From contig NC_091966.1 in the NCBI RefSeq assembly GCF_036711975.1, positions 30,635,501-30,699,500 on the forward strand: DNA of 64,000 nucleotides, given 5' to 3'. Under the pieces are notes generated by a model. That model worked only from the letters and a program-made list of their open reading frames with translations. It was not told where the DNA came from and made no database searches. Made by a program: the position numbers and the translations under genes. This document shows positions 60,110 through 64,000 of this stretch, in pieces. Origin of the DNA: Onthophagus taurus. Lineage: Eukaryota; Arthropoda; Insecta; Coleoptera; Scarabaeidae. Every line of letters begins with the position of its first letter. Positions within the stretch are counted from its first letter, which is position 1.

Positions 60110-60340
60110 ATATAATATTCTCAGTAGATTAACTGTCTTCTATTTAATGCCAACTTTTGGTTCCCACAAATGCTATTCCAGCGATGTTAATATGATCTGG
60201 AACGCAAATTAGCGAGATTCTGCGTAGATTCTCAAATGTGTTTAATATCTCTGCCGTAGTCATCAACCAGAGCCGATAACATTTTCATGATTTGTAGAGC
60301 CACAACAGCGACCTGACAATTTCTCAACTCTAGAAAGGTA
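60110..60340 (-). mobile_element. LINE RNase H-like fragment
   Basis: Minus-strand frames give QVAVVALQIMKMLSALVDDY and, shifted, NLRRISLICVPDHINIAGIA, resembling the RNase H domain of Jockey/I-type LINEs ('DSQAAI.AL....LVWDC...L......V.LIWVPGHSGI.GNE'). Frameshifted and stop-ridden. Confidence 0.5.
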
Positions 60341-60349
60341 GAATGATCA

Positions 60350-60880
60350 TCAAACCGCAAATTAATATGGTGTTATCTGCTTCGATAACGAGGTTGTAAT
60401 TGAAATGTATATTCACGTCCGAAGAGAAGATAGAAGACGCTCGAAATATTGAAATCTACGACGATTAATAGAAGGGAACCGATTGCGCAAGTTTTAGAAT
60501 TTTTAATGAAAATTACTGAAAGGGACAAACAAAAAATCGTGTATATCCATCGTATCAACAGTTACAAATATATAATGTTGTAGTTGTTACAAAAGAATTT
60601 CGGCAGGACAGAGTAAGTAATATACAATGTTTATAGAGTGCGCGTATCAAGATTAAAATTGTAGTAAAAGTAACAAATAAAAATAAATTCAGCATGACGA
60701 GATACAAACTTAATCGCAACATTTTCCCTCGAAGGAAGTCGAAATGTCATAAATGGCGATCTTCAATTTGACGCTCTCTGCAGCCATCCATTTGATTCTC
60801 TTAATATCTGCGAAACATTTGGATCAAAAGAATTAAATAAAGGAAAATAAAACTACAAAAAAGTCCATAGAATTTGATGA
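60350..60880. other. NELF-C/D intron or upstream sequence, nothing recognised
   Basis: No exon matching NELF-C/D and no clear transposon motif seen; composition is intermediate and may be decayed retroelement. Confidence 0.35.
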
Positions 60881-60884
60881 ACAA

Positions 60885-61330
60885 GTTTTCTCTGTTTTGG
60901 CGACCTCACACAAGCGTTCGACAATGTGAAGTTACCTTGTAAGTTCGGTAAACGACCAGACTATAGAACAGGTAATGTTATTTAACTATCTCGGAATAGC
61001 AATAGAGATTTTCATAAACGGAGCGCGTAATCGAATAAAGCCGCAAGGATATCTGATAATGAAGGTCGCACACTTTTAGAATAAGGACTGACAAAATACG
61101 GCAGACGAGAGATGTCGTTCGGTAGACGCGACACAGACGATGTTAATGGATTCCATATATCGATAGGATGGGCGAGAACAGATTAGAAAAGATGGCTGAC
61201 GTAAGGAAGCCACATAGCAGCAAAGATCACCGGTTATACATCCCAAATGATTGGGTTTGAACAGAACGAACAAAAATGGTGGTATAGAACGGGAAAGTTC
61301 CTATTAACAGAAAGAAAAATAAGAACGTAA
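60885..61330 (+). mobile_element. LINE reverse-transcriptase fragments
   Basis: A frame at about 60890 reads LCFGDLTQAFDNVKL, a reverse-transcriptase A motif (pattern 'F.DF.KAFD.V'). Around 60985-61180 fragments such as YLGIAIE and the RCRSVDATQTMLMDSIYR stretch resemble the C-terminal part of the same type of ORF. Most of the intervening domain is missing. Confidence 0.5.
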
Positions 61331-61339
61331 TAAACAATA

Positions 61340-61960
61340 CTTGGAAAGCTTTTCATCTGAATTATTGGTATATACAATGATAAAACTTTCTTAATCTAGG
61401 TAAAGCTATATTTATTCAATAGACATAAAACTAACACTATGTTTCTGGTGTGAGCTTTCTTAGATTTAAGGAGGTCAAATAAAATATTATTCACAGAGAT
61501 TTATGTTTTGAACAATTACGATCAGAAAAAAAATGCGCTTAGCTAAATCTTTAATAAGTACAGTATGTACATCGCAGTTTGCTGCATTATCAGGAAGACG
61601 TTAATGAAAACTTTTAAGGTGCCGGGTTACTTAACTAAGTTTGTAGGCTTTTTCAATTAACATATTCTCTTGTAGAGTTCTAATACATCTATTGCCAAAA
61701 TAGTAGCAATAATCTTGCTTTGGCATGTAGTAATAGTTCGTCCCTTTGTTGCACTTGTGTTGCACAGATGTATTTTTATTAATGTGTTATGGTGATTGTT
61801 TTGACAACGCTGAGTAATTGACAATAGTAAATATAATATGGTTTAGAGGTTGAAAATTGGAAAATATCTGACCATAAAAAACTAATCAACATAATCTGCA
61901 ATATATTTTTCGTTTGTCCACATATATGATTGACACCTCACATTGTTTTGTCCATTTACC
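61340..61960. other. transposon-rich intron, nothing recognised
   Basis: AT-rich DNA between retroelement fragments; no ORF of interest. Confidence 0.35.
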
Positions 61961-61964
61961 TGCC

Positions 61965-62090
61965 AAAGTATCAATAGAATTTAATAATCCCGCCTTTTTC
62001 TGTTTCGTCGACTTTACTAAAGCCTTTGATCAAGTTAAGAAATAGGAGGTCAATCAGATCCTGATCGACGAATTGGCTTACTAAAATAGT
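61965..62090 (+). mobile_element. LINE reverse-transcriptase A-motif fragment
   Basis: The frame reads NNPAFFCFVDFTKAFDQVKK, a stop, then EVNQILIDELAY; the pattern is 'F.CFVDL.KAFD.V...D.I..L'. It is interrupted at 62103 by the start of another retroelement copy. Confidence 0.6.
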
Positions 62091-62102
62091 CTTCATCTAT
62101 TA

Positions 62103-63190
62103 ATGGAGGTGCATTTTTCAGGTTCCGGAAGTTTCGTGTGCTTACAACAGGACACCAACCATGAACCTACTGCAGATGATTTTTTTTCAGCCGAAGAAAT
62201 CTGCAGGGAGGAAAAAATACGGTGGGCCATCAACAGCTTCTCGCCGTTCAAAACACCAGGACTAGACGGTATTATACCAGCCCTTTTACAATGGGGTTGG
62301 GAGGATTTAGTACCTCACCTAGTGGAAATTTTCCAGGCATGCCTGGCGCTGTGCTATATACCCAGTCCGTGGCGTGAGGTCACAGTGAACTTAATACCAA
62401 AACCGGGTAAGCTTGATTATTTCACACCAAAATCGTTTAGACCAATCAGTCTCTCCTCCTTTCTTTTGCTCCTCTGGAAAGACTGTGCGATCGCTACATT
62501 AGAGATTTCTGTCTTCTAAACCAGTAAATCCTAATTAACACGCTTACACTCAGGGCAAGTCCACACTAACGGCTCTTCACTCAGTGACCAGCAAGTTGTT
62601 GGTGGAGCGCTGGACCTAAAGGAGTCCGCCCTGGGTGTTTTCATAGATATAGAGGGAGCTTTTGATAAAACAACTTTCTCTGGTATTAACGATGCCTTGT
62701 TAGAGCATAATGTTCCACCGACTCTTTGTGGTTGGACTGGCAATGTCAGCCTCCAAGGAGGTGTTACTCGAGGCTGTCCACAAGGGGGTGTACTAACCCC
62801 ACTTTTGTGGAACCTCACCCTGGGTAGCCTCTTGAACCGCCTCGCTGAAACCAACTTTACTACAGTTGGTTACGCAGATGATTTAACCATTCTCGTCAAA
62901 GGCAAGTACATAAACGTGCTTTTTGATAGGATGCAAGTAACTCTCAAATTGATAGAGACTTGGTGTAACGAACAAACACTCTCTGTAAATCCTAAGAAGA
63001 CAGAGTTGATTCTTTTCATACGGATGAGGAAGTTTGGCAAGCTCAGAATGCCATCCCTTGCTAACACTCCATTGGTGTTGTCAAAAGAGGTCAAATATCT
63101 GGGCATCACACTTGACAACAAATTGACATAGAGAGCCCACCTAGATAATAGAGTAAAAAAAGCGTACGTTGCTTACGTTTGCTCTGGATT
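62103..63190 (+). mobile_element. Jockey/I-type LINE reverse transcriptase, 5'-truncated with frame breaks
   Basis: Frame one (62103-62519) has TPGLDGIIPALLQWGWEDLV and YIPSPWREVTVNLIPKPGK, then SFRPISLSS. A frame change follows; FIDIEGAFD at 62640-62666 is the first catalytic motif. Frame two (62697-63131) has RGCPQGGVLTPLLWNL, GYADDLTILV with YADD at 62871-62882, LSVNPKKTEL and VKYLGITLDNKLT, ending in a TAG where Trp is usual, after which RAHLDNRVKKAYVAY continues in frame. Fingers and palm are thus recognisable and both catalytic motifs intact, but frameshifts, a short deletion near 62740 and the stop make it inactive. It is cut off at about 63190. Confidence 0.88.
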
Positions 63191-63239
63191 TATACGGATT
63201 TATTGTTATGGATTTATAAAAAATCCATAACATCATAGA

Positions 63240-64000
63240 ATATTCTTCGACAACTTTTTTTCGTCATACTCTCTTTTCGGTATTTTGAAAGAAAAAGGTT
63301 TTTTTGTAACGGGAACAGTGCGAGATAATCGGCTGGCAAACTGTCCAATCGAAACAAAGAAAGTTATGAAGAAAAAACAACGAGGTTCGTATATTTGTGT
63401 ATTTGATCCCAGTTTGGAAGTATTAGTGGTACAGTGGACAATTCGGACGTCACAGTAATTACCAATTGTTGTAAAGTACTCCCTCTTGCCCAGGCTACAC
63501 GGTATAACAGAAAAGAACATAAAGAAGAAACAATTCCACAACACCACGTAATAGCAGATTATAATAAATAGATGGGAGGAGTTGATCTTCACGACAATGG
63601 CATTGCTAATTACAGAATCAAAATAAGATGGAAAAATGGTGGTGGTCATTGTTTATCAACATGATAGATAGCGCAGTAGTCAACAGCTGGAAAATTTTTA
63701 AAATGGCAAACAGATCTAAAATGTCTCAATTACATTTTCGCTCCTCATTGGCTATAAGTTTGATGAAATTCGAAGGCCAATCTGAATTAACAAATGTTAA
63801 CCCTTCTTCTTCTCATGGTAGAACATCAAGGCAAAGTTTACCGCAAGAGATAAGAGTCGACAACATAGAGCATATAATAAAACAATCGGAAGCCAATTTG
63901 AGAAAAAAGTGCAAAATCTGCAAAAGCCATACAATATACTTTAGCAAAAAATTTAAAGTACATCTGCACGCTGATTGTTTTGAATACTTTCATATTAATG
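63240..64000 (+). mobile_element. piggyBac-like transposase, C-terminal half, degraded and cut by window edge
   Basis: Frames give KGFFVTGTVRDNRLANCPI (pattern '..G....GTVR.NR....P'), then after a frameshift RYNRKEHKEE and VIADYNK, a stop, MGGVDLHDNGIANYRIKIRW (the diagnostic 'YN..MGGVDL.D......YR...R..KW' block), then another shift to INMIDSAVVNSWKIF. Finally a Cys/His cluster, KKCKICKSHTIYFSKKF then HLHADCFEYFH, matches the C-terminal zinc finger of piggyBac transposases. At least two frameshifts and stops mean it is inactive. Terminal repeats were not seen. Confidence 0.85.

Noticed and set aside
1-64000. CRISPR arrays, operons, riboswitches or bacterial defence systems
   Set aside because: No regularly spaced direct repeats, no ribosome-binding-site gene strings; split genes with GT/AG introns show the DNA is eukaryotic.

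Overview
The window is nuclear DNA from an insect. It is AT-rich, its coding genes have very short introns (about 50-200 bp), and the recognisable genes are insect orthologues: fax (failed axon connections), GOT1 and NELF-C/D. It also holds small chitin-binding (CBM14) secreted proteins and many degraded transposons. A beetle is plausible, but the sequence does not prove the order.

Layout. Positions 1-40708 belong mostly to one gene, fax, on the minus strand. Its first coding exon is at 40397-40708 and its second at 1-309 (continuing off the left edge), joined in frame across a 40.1 kb intron. The intron has no convincing nested protein gene. It holds LINE and Tc1 scraps, two TTAA-flanked palindromic miniature elements, several diverged satellite-like arrays, two hammerhead-like motifs, and a few GC-rich islands, two of which carry RFX-type X-box motifs. 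The fax promoter region (about 40.7-41.1 kb) is GC-rich, has a palindromic CRE and shows no obvious TATA box. From 41.1 to 47.1 kb is intergenic, with one degraded LINE.

From 47 kb on, genes are dense. GOT1 (vesicle transport, five coding exons, plus strand) is followed by a P-type DNA transposon remnant with an exact terminal inverted repeat. Next come an internally deleted LINE and a Tc1-like transposase split by a hAT-type miniature element with a perfect 8-bp target duplication. Then come a secreted His/Gly-rich protein with a clear TATA/Inr promoter, a SAM-domain tail-anchored protein resembling the C-terminal half of GASZ/ASZ1, and three small secreted single-CBM14 proteins with one shared exon design. 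The last of these converges on the 3' end of NELF-C/D (minus strand), whose upstream part lies beyond 60 kb. That upstream sequence (60-64 kb) is a pile of LINE reverse-transcriptase fragments ending in a piggyBac-like transposase cut by the window edge.

The genes do not form one pathway. GOT1 acts in ER-Golgi transport, NELF-C/D in promoter-proximal pausing and fax in axon development. The CBM14 trio and the His/Gly-rich gene look like a local cluster of cuticle, peritrophic-matrix or defence effectors. All exon junctions were read by eye from GT/AG sites, frame continuity and remembered family sequences; no search was run.
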